Positions 17,589 through 26,457 of a DNA stretch of 58,863 nt are shown piece by piece. The number at the start of each line of letters is the position of its first letter. Within the stretch, counting starts at the first letter, position 1. Under the pieces are notes generated by a model. That model was not told where the DNA came from. It searched no databases and saw only the letters and a list, made by a program, of their open reading frames with translations. Position numbers and translations under genes: made by a program. Origin of the DNA: Bacteroidia bacterium (GTDB lineage: Bacteria; Bacteroidota; Bacteroidia; 2-12-FULL-35-15); the NCBI GenBank assembly GCA_020051175.1, contig JAGVJJ010000034.1, positions 1-58,863 of the forward strand, given 5' to 3'.

Positions 17589-18857
17589 TTGAAACGATAT
17601 TTTTTTAATAGGTTGAAGTTTAGCATTTTTTTGTTGAGCATATGTGCAGGTATCGTAGCTGTGGGGCAAACAACGGATTCCCTGTCATACAGGCAATATC
17701 CCTTTATAAAGGGGGAGCTGAACAGGATTGAGAACGACAGTATTGCCATGCGTTTCTTTTATAAGAAAATGTATGAGCTGCAGGACTCTAAAAAAGGCCG
17801 TGTGGATATTGTGCACATTGGTGATTCACACATACAGGCCGATCATTTTTCAGGATTGATACGCCAGAAAATACAGCTGCGCTTTGGCAATGCGGGGAGA
17901 GGACTGATATTTCCATACAGGGTAGCAAAAAGCAATGAACCTGTTTCTTATAAAACTTCCACTAATGTTGTATGGGAGTCAAAACGCAATGTGTTTTACG
18001 AAAAGCCTTTGCCTATTGGCGTTAGCGGCTTTACAATTGAAACTGCTGATTCTGCTGCAGAAATAAACCTTATGGTGAAGGACCAGCCGGGACTGGGTTA
18101 TGCATTTACCAAATTCACTTTGTTCCAGGAAAAAGGATTGCGCAATTATGATATTACTGTTTGTGATGAATACAATTGTGAAAGGGCAAGGTTCAGATCC
18201 ATTGATACATCAGCCAGTAATTTTATTTCCCAGGTGAAGTTTGATAAGCCTGTCCGCCAGATTATTTTACGGAATAAAGTTACAGATACGCTGCATCAGA
18301 AGACAACACGTATTTATGGTATGATGCTTGAAAATGATTCAGCAGGTGTACTATACAACATGATTGGTGTAAACGGTGCAGAATACAGGCATTATACAAA
18401 ATCCAAATATTTTATCCAGCAGCTATCTTACCTGAATGCCGATTTGGTTATTCTTTCAATGGGCACCAACGAAGGGTTTGCCGCGGATTTCGACCGGGTT
18501 GAATTTTATCATCACATTGATACGCTCGTTACCGGCATTCAGAAAGCCTGTCCCAATGCCACTATTTTGCTTACTACTCCGGCCGACTCCTTTCGAAGAA
18601 CCCGCAAAGGCAGGGTGAAAAACCCGGATATGCAGGAGGCGCGTGTAACCATTATCAATTATTGCTTGCAGCACAACCTTCCTTACTGGGATTTGTACGA
18701 GATAATGGGTGGCTATGGTTCTATGATGAAATGGTTTACAGCGCAGCTGTCAGCAAAAGATAAAGTGCATTTTAATGCCAAGGGATACCAAATTCAGGGA
18801 AACCTTTTCTACCAGGCACTCATGGGCGGTTATGAAAAATATGTGAGAGGAAAATAA
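17589..18857 (+). CDS. SGNH/GDSL-hydrolase-like secreted protein, TTG start
   Basis: The start is TTG at 17589. The next ATG lies about 160 bp later and would remove the signal peptide (KRYFFNRLKFSIFLLSICAG, ending near VAVGQ). The 422-residue protein has SGNH block I VDIVHIGDSHIQAD, block III LVILSMGTNEGF, and the C-terminal Asp/His in AKDKVHFNAKG. The C-terminal part (YEIMGGYGSMMKW) closely matches the upstream gene (YDAMGGYGSMVKW), so the pair arose by duplication. A role in acylation or deacylation of envelope glycans is inferred. The exonuclease/GIY-YIG gene follows after 5 bp. Confidence 0.78.
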   Translation: MKRYFFNRLKFSIFLLSICAGIVAVGQTTDSLSYRQYPFIKGELNRIENDSIAMRFFYKKMYELQDSKKGRVDIVHIGDSHIQADHFSGLIRQKIQLRFGNAGRGLIFPYRVAKSNEPVSYKTSTNVVWESKRNVFYEKPLPIGVSGFTIETADSAAEINLMVKDQPGLGYAFTKFTLFQEKGLRNYDITVCDEYNCERARFRSIDTSASNFISQVKFDKPVRQIILRNKVTDTLHQKTTRIYGMMLENDSAGVLYNMIGVNGAEYRHYTKSKYFIQQLSYLNADLVILSMGTNEGFAADFDRVEFYHHIDTLVTGIQKACPNATILLTTPADSFRRTRKGRVKNPDMQEARVTIINYCLQHNLPYWDLYEIMGGYGSMMKWFTAQLSAKDKVHFNAKGYQIQGNLFYQALMGGYEKYVRGK

Positions 18858-18862
18858 AAGGC

Positions 18863-20263
18863 ATGTTTGCAATTGTCGATATAGAAACGTGTGGCGGTAG
18901 ATTTGAATTTCGTAAAGGCCGTATCACTGAAATATGCATTCTTATTCATGATGGACTACAGGTAGTAGAAAAATTTTCAACACTCATCAATCCCGAGTGT
19001 TATATAAGTCCTTTCTTTACAAACCTTACGGGCATAACAAATGACATGGTGGCGGATGCGCCCAAATTTCATGAGATTGCCAAAAAAATAATTGATCTTA
19101 CTGAAGGTAAGTTGTTTGTTGCGCACAACGTGGGCTTTGATTATGGTTTTATCAGGGAGGAGTTTGCTTCTCTGGGATATAATTACAAGCGCGATATACT
19201 TTGTACAGTGCGACTTAGCCGCAAATTGATCCCCGGTAAAAAATCATACAGTTTAGGAAACTTATGCGATTCGCTTGGTATATCCAATGAAGCGAGGCAC
19301 CGTGCTGAAGGTGACGCAGTTGCAACTGCCCAGCTGTTTGATATTCTGATGCAGCTGAAAACTGCAAACCCCCAGTATAAGAACAAGGGCGTGGATGAGC
19401 TGATGGTAAGACGCATCGACAAAATCAAAAAATACATTTTAGATAAGCTTCCTGAGGAGTGTGGGGTATATTATTTTCTCGACCAGGATCAGAATATCAT
19501 TTACATCGGCAAAAGTGTAAACGCATACAGCAGGGCAATGAGTCATTTTAATACCAAAGAAATAAAAGGACGAAGAATGCTGAATGAGCTCTATAACGTT
19601 GATTTTGTGGCTACCGGTAATGAGTTAATTGCTTTGCTCCTGGAGGCTGAGGAAATAAAAAAGCACAAACCGAAGTTTAATAAACGCAGGAAAATTGACT
19701 CTTTCGCGCATAGCATTGACTGGTTTAAAGATGAAATGGGCATCATCAATTTTAAGGTGATAGAGTATGAAAATGCCCGGAATGCGCTTACTTCATTCGG
19801 AAGCTACTTTTCGGCCCGTGAACGCCTGGAAACCTGGCTGGACGAGCATAATCTGTGCCTGCGTTATTGTGGGCTTACCGATAGCGAATCTATTTGCTTT
19901 AATCATCAGATAAAGAAATGCAATGGCATTTGTGGAGGCGATGAGGAAGTAGATGATTATAATAAACGTGCAAATGAACTTTTGCAAAAGTACGTGTTCC
20001 GTGAGCCGGACTTTGTAATAATTGAGAAGGGCAGGAGCAATGATGAGAGAGCTGTTATTCTCATTGAAAATGGGCATTATGCAGGTTATGGCTACATCAG
20101 CCAGTACGAACAGATCAATTCTGCTGAAGAATTGAAATCAAGTGTAAAACGCGCTACCTATTATCCAGATGCAGATGATTTGATAAAAGGATTTATGAAG
20201 CAGAATACCAGGCTGAAAAAGGTCGTGCTGAGTTCAAAACAGGAGTCTACTTACTTCGACTGA
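18863..20263 (+). CDS. DEDDh exonuclease fused to a UvrC/Cho-like GIY-YIG nuclease
   Basis: The 466-residue protein joins two nucleases. Residues about 1-170 are a DnaQ-like 3'-5' exonuclease: D6 and E8 (VDIETC), NVGFDYGF, and HRAEGDA with the catalytic His. Residues about 195-275 are a GIY-YIG domain: CGVYYFLDQDQ, then IIYIGKSVNAYSRAM and the Glu in LLLEAEEIK. A C-terminal part (about 335-385) has SICFNHQIKKCNGICGG, like the Cys region of UvrC N-terminal halves. The fusion should act in repair, nicking by the GIY-YIG domain and trimming by the exonuclease. It is a known but poorly studied architecture. There is no helicase domain. Confidence 0.9.
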   Translation: MFAIVDIETCGGRFEFRKGRITEICILIHDGLQVVEKFSTLINPECYISPFFTNLTGITNDMVADAPKFHEIAKKIIDLTEGKLFVAHNVGFDYGFIREEFASLGYNYKRDILCTVRLSRKLIPGKKSYSLGNLCDSLGISNEARHRAEGDAVATAQLFDILMQLKTANPQYKNKGVDELMVRRIDKIKKYILDKLPEECGVYYFLDQDQNIIYIGKSVNAYSRAMSHFNTKEIKGRRMLNELYNVDFVATGNELIALLLEAEEIKKHKPKFNKRRKIDSFAHSIDWFKDEMGIINFKVIEYENARNALTSFGSYFSARERLETWLDEHNLCLRYCGLTDSESICFNHQIKKCNGICGGDEEVDDYNKRANELLQKYVFREPDFVIIEKGRSNDERAVILIENGHYAGYGYISQYEQINSAEELKSSVKRATYYPDADDLIKGFMKQNTRLKKVVLSSKQESTYFD

Positions 20264-20363
20264 ATCCCTATAAATTTGTTAATTTCAGGTATAACCGTGC
20301 GTTCATTTCGAGCTTGTCGAGAAACAGGCGGTGGCTGTAGTCTAATGGGGAATCTGTAATTCA

Positions 20364-20381
20364 AACCTTTAATCAAAGGTT
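20364..20381. terminator. Small hairpin between convergent genes
   Basis: AACCTTT (20364-20370) and AAAGGTT (20375-20381) form a 7-bp stem with a 4-nt loop. No strong T run follows on the plus strand, so a terminator role is weak. Confidence 0.3.
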
Positions 20382-20401
20382 GTTAATCCTTTTGATTCGT
20401 C

Positions 20402-22045
20402 TTACTTCACCAAAACAGAAATCGGCTTCCCAACACAACCATTCGGAAATTGTATGTTCAGCATCATTGCAAGTGTTGCTGCAATGTCGGTGATATAAAC
20501 CTGCTCAGCTGAACTACCCTGCTTAATGTTCCATCCAAAGAAAAGAAGTGGTACATGCGTATCATAGCTGTATGGTGAGCCATGCGCTGTTCCAACCGGC
20601 ATGCTGTATTCAACCCATCCCGGCTGATAATTGATAAGCACATCACCGGAACGTTTTGCATTAAAACCTTTTTGCATCAGGTAGCGCGCGCCTTCAGTAA
20701 ATGAAGTATTGTTAAGGGTATAGGCCGTTAGTACTTCAGCTACTCCTTGCATTGGCAAAATAAAGTCGGCAAGTGCTTCCTGCACCTGTTGAGAATTCAG
20801 CTTTTTAGATGTCATTGCCTGTTGGTTCAATACTACCTGCTGGTTCGAAAACGAAACTACCAGGCTATCTCCAAAGGTATTTGCCAAAAAGCGTTTCATC
20901 GTATCAAGCATTTTCCATTCGTTGATGTAACCTGCAGGCACTTTTAAATCCTTCAAATAGCTTGGTACTTCCGGTGCAGCATGGTCTGCAGTTAAAAATA
21001 CCAGGGCATTATTTTTACCAACCTGCGCTTCAATAAAAGCAAGGAGTTCAGCCAGCTCTTTATCCAGGCGAATATAGTCATCTTCCTGCTCTACAGAATT
21101 TGGGCCATACGCATGACCAATATAATCCGGTGAAGAAAACGATATTGCCAGAAAGTCCGTTGCTCCCGATTTGCCGAGATTTTCGTTTTTCATTACCTCT
21201 ATTGCAAAGTCTTTGGTAAGTGTGTTCCCAAAAGGTGTGCTGCGTATAAGGTTCAGGCCACCACTGCTTTTCATCATTTCGGGCAGGTTATGCGGGAATA
21301 CGGGCTTTGTTTCGCTTTTGGTAACCAGCTCGTATTTGTTATCATCCGGCATGCTTTCAGTGTATTGGTCCAATGGAAGTAACAAATTCCAGGGCTGACT
21401 CAGGTATTTCTTTGCAAGTTCTTTTTTGTTGAACTCCTGAACCCACTGTGGCAGCTCATTCATATAGTAGGTGCTTGAAATAAAACCACCTACACTGCCA
21501 TCATACCAGTAGGCAGCATTTGCGATATGTCCTGCAGGCAATATGGCGCTGCGGTCCTTCAGCGCAATACCAATCACTTTCGATTTCATATTGCTTGAAA
21601 TACGCAATTCATCACCTATTGTAGTGGTAAGCATATTTACCGGTGAGCGTTTCCCTTCATTGGCAGCGGTTCCTACACCTGTTGAATTTTTATCTTCTGC
21701 ACAATAGATGTTTTTACCGGTACTCCTGTCATACCAGTCATTGGCGATAATGCCATGCACCATAGGCGTTGTACCGGTATATACTGAAGCATGTCCCGGT
21801 CCGGTATACGTTGGTACGTAATTATAATTGGTATTTCTGCAGAAGAAGCCCTCGTTTACAAGCCTTTTAAAGCCATCATTACCAAACTTGTTCCAGAAAC
21901 GGTAGATGTAATCATAACGCATCTGATCAACAACAATTCCTACAACAAGTTTCGGTTTGGTTTGTGGAGCGTTTTGTTTGGCAGTAGTTTGAGCCGCCAA
22001 TTGGAAGCTAAGTGCGCAGGCAATAATAAAAGCAGTATATCTCAT
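20402..22045 (-). CDS. PafA-like alkaline phosphatase, secreted
   Basis: The 547-residue protein has a signal peptide ending near LAAQ (residue 19). It carries the alkaline phosphatase superfamily zinc and nucleophile motifs: VVDQMRYDY (metal Asp), VPTYTGPGHASVYTG (nucleophile Thr), GIIANDWYD (Asn like PafA N100), and ALKDRSAILPAGH (Lys/Arg pair like PafA K162/R164). Metal ligands also lie in PDYIGHAYGP, FLTADHAAPEV and GTAHGSPYSYD. The Thr and the K-x-R pair point to PafA-type monoesterases rather than PhoA or sulfatases. It should release phosphate from organic esters in the periplasm. The T of PTYTG replaces Ser, which is normal for this subfamily. Confidence 0.9.
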   Translation of the reverse strand: MRYTAFIIACALSFQLAAQTTAKQNAPQTKPKLVVGIVVDQMRYDYIYRFWNKFGNDGFKRLVNEGFFCRNTNYNYVPTYTGPGHASVYTGTTPMVHGIIANDWYDRSTGKNIYCAEDKNSTGVGTAANEGKRSPVNMLTTTIGDELRISSNMKSKVIGIALKDRSAILPAGHIANAAYWYDGSVGGFISSTYYMNELPQWVQEFNKKELAKKYLSQPWNLLLPLDQYTESMPDDNKYELVTKSETKPVFPHNLPEMMKSSGGLNLIRSTPFGNTLTKDFAIEVMKNENLGKSGATDFLAISFSSPDYIGHAYGPNSVEQEDDYIRLDKELAELLAFIEAQVGKNNALVFLTADHAAPEVPSYLKDLKVPAGYINEWKMLDTMKRFLANTFGDSLVVSFSNQQVVLNQQAMTSKKLNSQQVQEALADFILPMQGVAEVLTAYTLNNTSFTEGARYLMQKGFNAKRSGDVLINYQPGWVEYSMPVGTAHGSPYSYDTHVPLLFFGWNIKQGSSAEQVYITDIAATLAMMLNIQFPNGCVGKPISVLVK

Positions 22046-22085
22046 AAAAAATCTGTGTTAATCTGTGTAATCTGTGGCAAAAAAA

Positions 22086-23072
22086 TTAAAACTCCTTCTC
22101 ACTCTCGACCCCAAACAATTTCCCTTCTTTCCAAAGCTTCAAATCCTCCTCAAGAAAAGCAGCATTGCGTTTTGTAAGCTCTGCAGGATCCAAATCACTT
22201 AAATCAGGCTTGCCGGCATTTACCCATGCGGTGTACCAGAAATTGGACGTTGAAGCAATGGCGGCCTGCATCTGTCTTTCTACCATGCCTTTCAGTGCTT
22301 TATGGAATTCCTTTGTATAATCCTCAGAAAAAATGGGTGCGCCATATTTGCTTTTTATGATTTTTCCTTCCGGATCAGTTTTAAATACTTTTTTATCAGT
22401 GAATTTTGCTCTTAGCTCCCTGTCAGTAATCAATACACTATCCACAAGTTTGTGCGATGCCATAATGATTCTCCATGTTTCTTTTTTTACATCGTCAATC
22501 ATTTTCGCTTCTGAAGAATGATAATTGTAGTTTTTACCAAATAGTTCCGGTAAGCGCGATTCCCACAAAGCATGTATACCTTTCTGGTTAGTAAGTTGTC
22601 CATCATGATTGGCTGATGTGTGCAATGGCATGTGTGCATCACCTATATAATGTGCGAGATCCGCAGCAACAAAAAGTATTTCGGTCTTTTTCTTTTCTTT
22701 AAATGCCTTTGTAAGCTTTTCCATCATTTCTTCTATATACCAGGGCAGGAAACCATTTTGCTGAAGAAATTTCTCATCGTACTTTTTTTTCGCTTCTGTC
22801 AGGCTTTGAGGCAGCGTATCCGGTGAACCGAAATTTTCCATATCGATGTAATGCCGCGGCCCTTCTGCTTTATCGTTTAACGTGTGTTTGCGCAAATCGG
22901 GTACGGTTGATTCCTGGGTAATAAAATCAATATGATTGTAAAAGAATGTTTGCAATGGTGCCGGTAAAGCAAATACAGCCGATTTGTTGATGTGCTCGTG
23001 TCCGAAAGTTCCCCAGGAGATTAAGCCTGCAGCTATTGCCGCAGCAGATAAGGTAAAAACAATTTTTTTCAT
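22086..23072 (-). CDS. S1/P1-nuclease / zinc phospholipase C-fold hydrolase, secreted
   Basis: The 328-residue protein has a signal peptide that ends just before ISWGTFGHEHIN. The mature N-terminal Trp and the early His are zinc ligands in this superfamily. Further ligand motifs are GPRHYIDMENFG, AADLAHYIGDAHMPLHTS and NQKGIHALWES. These three-zinc enzymes cleave single-stranded nucleic acids (S1/P1) or phospholipids (PLC). Without an alignment the two cannot be separated. It lies 40 bp upstream of the PafA gene in the same direction, so phosphate scavenging from nucleic acids or lipids by the pair is plausible. Confidence 0.82.
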   Translation of the reverse strand: MKKIVFTLSAAAIAAGLISWGTFGHEHINKSAVFALPAPLQTFFYNHIDFITQESTVPDLRKHTLNDKAEGPRHYIDMENFGSPDTLPQSLTEAKKKYDEKFLQQNGFLPWYIEEMMEKLTKAFKEKKKTEILFVAADLAHYIGDAHMPLHTSANHDGQLTNQKGIHALWESRLPELFGKNYNYHSSEAKMIDDVKKETWRIIMASHKLVDSVLITDRELRAKFTDKKVFKTDPEGKIIKSKYGAPIFSEDYTKEFHKALKGMVERQMQAAIASTSNFWYTAWVNAGKPDLSDLDPAELTKRNAAFLEEDLKLWKEGKLFGVESEKEF

Positions 23073-23090
23073 TTAACTTTTGTACTTTAT

Positions 23091-23456
23091 TTAAACGTGT
23101 TTTACTAAAAAATAAATCAATCCTATACAAACAGTAACACTGAGCACTATATTGGCAATTGCCATTAGTGTATTGCCCGTTTTCATTAGCTCTACTGTTT
23201 CAAAACTGAACGTTGAAAAGGTACTCAGCCCTCCGCAAAAGCCAACAAGAACAAACATTTTCAAATTAGGCTGGAGCATCAGTTTTTGATTCAACAGCAA
23301 TACGGTAAATGCAAGAACTATACAGCTGATAACATTGGAGCACAGTGTAGCAAGCGGAAAACCTGTTTTAACTGTCGATTGCACTGCAATACCAATGCCA
23401 TAGCGTAAAAGACTTCCAATACCACCGCCCAAAAATACCAATAGCAGGTTATTCAT
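23091..23456 (-). CDS. crcB: Fluoride exporter Fluc/CrcB
   Basis: The 121-residue protein has four membrane segments. It carries the family motifs GGGIGSLLRYGIG (7-23 region), the pore Asn in TLCSNVISC, and GFCGGLSTFSTFSFE (about 72-86). It forms a dual-topology dimer that exports fluoride. No fluoride riboswitch is visible in the 42 bp upstream. It is followed 18 bp later by the S1/P1-like gene. Confidence 0.95.
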   Translation of the reverse strand: MNNLLLVFLGGGIGSLLRYGIGIAVQSTVKTGFPLATLCSNVISCIVLAFTVLLLNQKLMLQPNLKMFVLVGFCGGLSTFSTFSFETVELMKTGNTLMAIANIVLSVTVCIGLIYFLVKHV

Positions 23457-23498
23457 TTATTAACAGAGTGTTATGCTTTACTGGCTGCAAATATAAGG

Positions 23499-24089
23499 CT
23501 ATTTTTTTCGATGTTGTTTATATAGCCACTGATTGGCTTTGTGGCACAGATAAGCGGTGCCGGCACCAGTAATGGCTCCCGCAAGCACATCTGTGGGATA
23601 ATGCACGCCTAGGTGCATGCGCGAATAGCTTACAGTACCCGCCCACAAATAAGAAGGGGCGATTACATACCACTTGGGAAAAGCAATGGAAAGAGAGGTA
23701 GCTGTTGAAAATGACATGGAGGTATGTCCTGATGGGAAGGAGGGCGTGCCCTCATTTACAACGTTATCCAGTTCCGGATAAGTTACATAGGGGCGCGAAC
23801 GACTGATTCCATATTTTAAGGCAGCTGTGAGGCCCAGAGTAACTGCCAGGGAAGCTCCTACCACCAACCCCTTGTTTTTGATGATGCTATCGTGCGTAAT
23901 ATAACCTGCTCCTATGATGCCTGCCGGAACAAGGATACCTGCCGGACCTACTGTATTGCTCAGAAAAATGAATGTATTATCGTTACCCGGGTTGCGGTTC
24001 AGATTAATGCTTTTTAAAAGTTTTATATCTGCGTTTTGTGAAAATAGAGAACTTGACAGAAAAATAAAAACAACAAAAATATTTTTCAT
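23499..24089 (-). CDS. PAP2-family phosphatase
   Basis: The 196-residue protein has a signal or first membrane segment and the three PAP2 motifs: KYGISRSRPY, PSFPSGHTS and SRMHLGVHYPTDVLAG. It is therefore catalytically complete. Such enzymes dephosphorylate undecaprenyl pyrophosphate, lipid A or phosphatidic acid on the outer face of the inner membrane. Its start codon overlaps the stop of the neighbouring PAP2 gene (TGATG at 24091-24087). Confidence 0.88.
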   Translation of the reverse strand: MKNIFVVFIFLSSSLFSQNADIKLLKSINLNRNPGNDNTFIFLSNTVGPAGILVPAGIIGAGYITHDSIIKNKGLVVGASLAVTLGLTAALKYGISRSRPYVTYPELDNVVNEGTPSFPSGHTSMSFSTATSLSIAFPKWYVIAPSYLWAGTVSYSRMHLGVHYPTDVLAGAITGAGTAYLCHKANQWLYKQHRKK

Positions 24090-24667
24090 CAGTTTTTAAA
24101 AAATTTGGTTTGCGCAATCTGATAAAGCTTGTAAACAGTTATTCCAATCCCTGTCCCAAGCAAACCACCCGCTAGTATATCGCCCGGATAATGTACGCCA
24201 TTGTATATGCGGCTATACGAAACAAAAAAGGCCCACAAAAACACAAGTGGGGTAAAGTATTTATACCTGTTCTGAAATAACAGGCTCAGAAATGCTGCCA
24301 GTGCAAAGGTATTGGCTGCATGGGACGACACAAAGCCATACATGCTGCCGCAATACCCATTTTGCAAATGCACATTGGCCTGGATCAACAATTCATGGCA
24401 GGGCCTTAATCGCTGGAAAACATTCTTGAAAGCGTGAACGGATATTTTATCACTAAGGAAGATAAGCAGCCCGGTTGCCAGTGCAACCAACCATACCTGC
24501 TTGCCGGTTTTTTTAAAAGCCAGGTAGAAAAAAAATAAGTACAGTGGAATCCAGAATAGCTTGTGGCTAAACCAGTACATCACTACATCAAAAAAAGAGT
24601 TGTGTTTGCTGTTTAGAAAAACAAACAGCTGGGTATCTATCTCTTTTATGGCGTTGAATAGCTCCAA
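24089..24667 (-). CDS. PAP2-family membrane phosphatase
   Basis: The 192-residue protein has about five membrane segments and the PAP2 motifs KNVFQRLRPCHE, GFVSSHAANTF and SYSRIYNGVHYPGDILAGG. The central motif SSHAAN is a normal variant of PSGH. It is translationally coupled to the second PAP2 gene. The two proteins are only distantly alike, so they may act on different substrates, such as undecaprenyl pyrophosphate and a lipid A phosphate. Confidence 0.88.
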   Translation of the reverse strand: MELFNAIKEIDTQLFVFLNSKHNSFFDVVMYWFSHKLFWIPLYLFFFYLAFKKTGKQVWLVALATGLLIFLSDKISVHAFKNVFQRLRPCHELLIQANVHLQNGYCGSMYGFVSSHAANTFALAAFLSLLFQNRYKYFTPLVFLWAFFVSYSRIYNGVHYPGDILAGGLLGTGIGITVYKLYQIAQTKFFKN

Positions 24668-24694
24668 TTAAACAATTTTTTCAGGGACAGACCG

Positions 24695-25732
24695 CTAGTA
24701 GTCAAATCCTCCGCTGTCTTTTTTATTATTTAATTGTTTCCACAGTTCATCTTTCAGTTCCACAATGCCTTGTCCGGTTTGTGACGAAAAGTAAATAACA
24801 GGAACGGTTTTCTTCTCTTTAAATCGCTTGTTGATATCCTTCTTCAGCTCTGCGAGCAATTCTTCATCCAACATATCGCATTTTGATATTCCTAAAATGC
24901 GTTTTTTGTGCAGCAGCTCGGGGTTGTAGGTATCCAGCTCATTTAAAAGGATCTTGTATTCTTTAATAATATCATTGCTATCTGCTGCTACCAGGAAAAG
25001 CAGGGTAGAGTTACGCTCAATATGTCTCAGGAAGCGAATTCCCAGGCCTCTGCCTTCACTTGCCCCTTCAATAATACCTGGAATATCTGCCATCACAAAC
25101 GATTGATAATCGCGGTATTTGATAATCCCCAGGTTGGGTACAAGTGTGGTAAAAGGGTAGTTGGCAATCTCGGGTTTGGCAGCAGAAACAACCGATAACA
25201 ATGTGGATTTGCCTGCATTCGGAAAACCTACCAGACCAACATCAGCAAGTATTTTAAGCTCAAGTATTTTCCACTCATCGCGCCCGTTTTCGCCAGGCTG
25301 TGCAAAACGTGGTGTCTGGTTGGTAGATGATTTAAAGTGCCAGTTTCCAAGCCCTCCGCGTCCGCCCGGAACAATAATAATTTCCTGTCCGTCTTCTGTT
25401 ATTTCTGCCTCAATTTCCCCAGTTTCAGCATCCTTGATAATCGTACCCAAAGGAACTTCCAGTATTTCGTCTTTCCCCTCGGCACCGGTCATTTTCTGGC
25501 TTCCGCCTTTTTCACCATCAGCAGCAATTACATGCTTCCGGTATTTTAAGTGGATGAGCGTCCAGAACTGCTTATTGCCGCGGGCAATCACATGTCCTCC
25601 TCGGCCGCCATCCCCGCCATCGGGGCCTCCTTTTGCGGTTAATTTACTACGGTGCAAATGTGCAGAACCGCCTCCTCCGTGGCCTGAACGGCAACAGATC
25701 TTTACATAATCAACAAAATTACTTTCTGACAT
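24695..25732 (-). CDS. obgE: Obg GTPase
   Basis: The 345-residue ribosome-assembly GTPase has the glycine-rich Obg fold (about 1-158; [28 protein letters not shown]). The G domain has G1 GFPNAGKST, switch NYPFTT, G3 [13 protein letters not shown]4 SKCD and G5 SSQTGQG. It lacks the extra C-terminal OCT domain found in some Gram-positive members. It is downstream of adk in the same direction, with a stem-loop (25753-25798) between them. Confidence 0.97.
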   Translation of the reverse strand: MSESNFVDYVKICCRSGHGGGGSAHLHRSKLTAKGGPDGGDGGRGGHVIARGNKQFWTLIHLKYRKHVIAADGEKGGSQKMTGAEGKDEILEVPLGTIIKDAETGEIEAEITEDGQEIIIVPGGRGGLGNWHFKSSTNQTPRFAQPGENGRDEWKILELKILADVGLVGFPNAGKSTLLSVVSAAKPEIANYPFTTLVPNLGIIKYRDYQSFVMADIPGIIEGASEGRGLGIRFLRHIERNSTLLFLVAADSNDIIKEYKILLNELDTYNPELLHKKRILGISKCDMLDEELLAELKKDINKRFKEKKTVPVIYFSSQTGQGIVELKDELWKQLNNKKDSGGFDY

Positions 25733-25752
25733 TTAACTTATTATAATTTAGA

Positions 25753-25798
25753 AGCAGGTTCCGGATGTGAGTGTTAAAAACAACATCCAAAACCTGCT
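25753..25798. other. Stem-loop between adk and obgE
   Basis: AGCAGGTT-cc-GGATGT (25753-25768) pairs with ACATCC-aa-AACCTGCT (25783-25798), 14 paired bases around a 14-nt loop. No T run follows on the minus strand, so it is more likely an mRNA processing or stability element than a terminator. Confidence 0.55.
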
Positions 25799-25831
25799 AT
25801 CTTTAAATGATTAAATAGAATGGATATTCAA

Positions 25832-26422
25832 TTACTTCGCAACAACGTTTTTTACTTTGTCGATTTTTTCGCACAAAGCATTAAAAATAGTTTCTATTTC
25901 GCCAATGCCATTGATGCCCTGGTATTTACCCTGTGCGGTAAAATGCTGCTTCAACGGCAGCGTTTCATTCTTATACACATCAATGCGCTTCTGGATTACT
26001 GCGGGATCCGCATCATCCGGTCTGCCCGATGATTTTGCTCTTTCTGTAAGACGCTGGCGCAGCTCATCTTCCTCCACTTCCAGCGATAAAATCACTGAAA
26101 TAGACTGGCCTTTTTTAGCTAAAAATGCATCTAAAGCCTCTGCTTGGGCAATGGTACGTGGGAAGCCATCAAAAATAAAACCTTTTGCATTTGGATGTTT
26201 GTTCACTTCGCTTTCCAGTAAACGGATCGTAACATCATCCGGCACAAGCTGCCCTTTGTCCATGTAGCTTTTTGCAAGAGTTCCCAATTCGGTACCGCCT
26301 TTTATATTACTGCGGAAAATATCACCCGTTGAAAGGTGTACCAATTGGTATTTAGCGATTAGCTTTTCTGACTGAGTCCCTTTGCCGGCTCCCGGGGGGC
26401 CAAATAGAATGAGGTTTAACAT
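25832..26422 (-). CDS. adk: Adenylate kinase
   Basis: The 196-residue protein interconverts ATP, ADP and AMP. It has the P-loop FGPPGAGKGT (7-16), the AMP-binding STGDIFR and GFPRTIAQAE, and the Arg motifs RLTERAKSSGRPDD and QKRIDVY. The LID is the short type without zinc cysteines. It lies 35 bp downstream of hpt, and obgE follows. Confidence 0.97.
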   Translation of the reverse strand: MLNLILFGPPGAGKGTQSEKLIAKYQLVHLSTGDIFRSNIKGGTELGTLAKSYMDKGQLVPDDVTIRLLESEVNKHPNAKGFIFDGFPRTIAQAEALDAFLAKKGQSISVILSLEVEEDELRQRLTERAKSSGRPDDADPAVIQKRIDVYKNETLPLKQHFTAQGKYQGINGIGEIETIFNALCEKIDKVKNVVAK

Positions 26423-26457
26423 TGTTTTTTGATTTAGGCTTTTTGAACGTTATAGGG

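Noticed and set aside
23457-23498. Fluoride riboswitch before crcB
   Set aside because: The gap is only 42 bp and shows no fluoride aptamer signature.
25161-25709. Plus-strand frame of 182 residues
   Set aside because: It is antisense to obgE; the Pro/Ser-rich composition mirrors the glycine-rich Obg domain.
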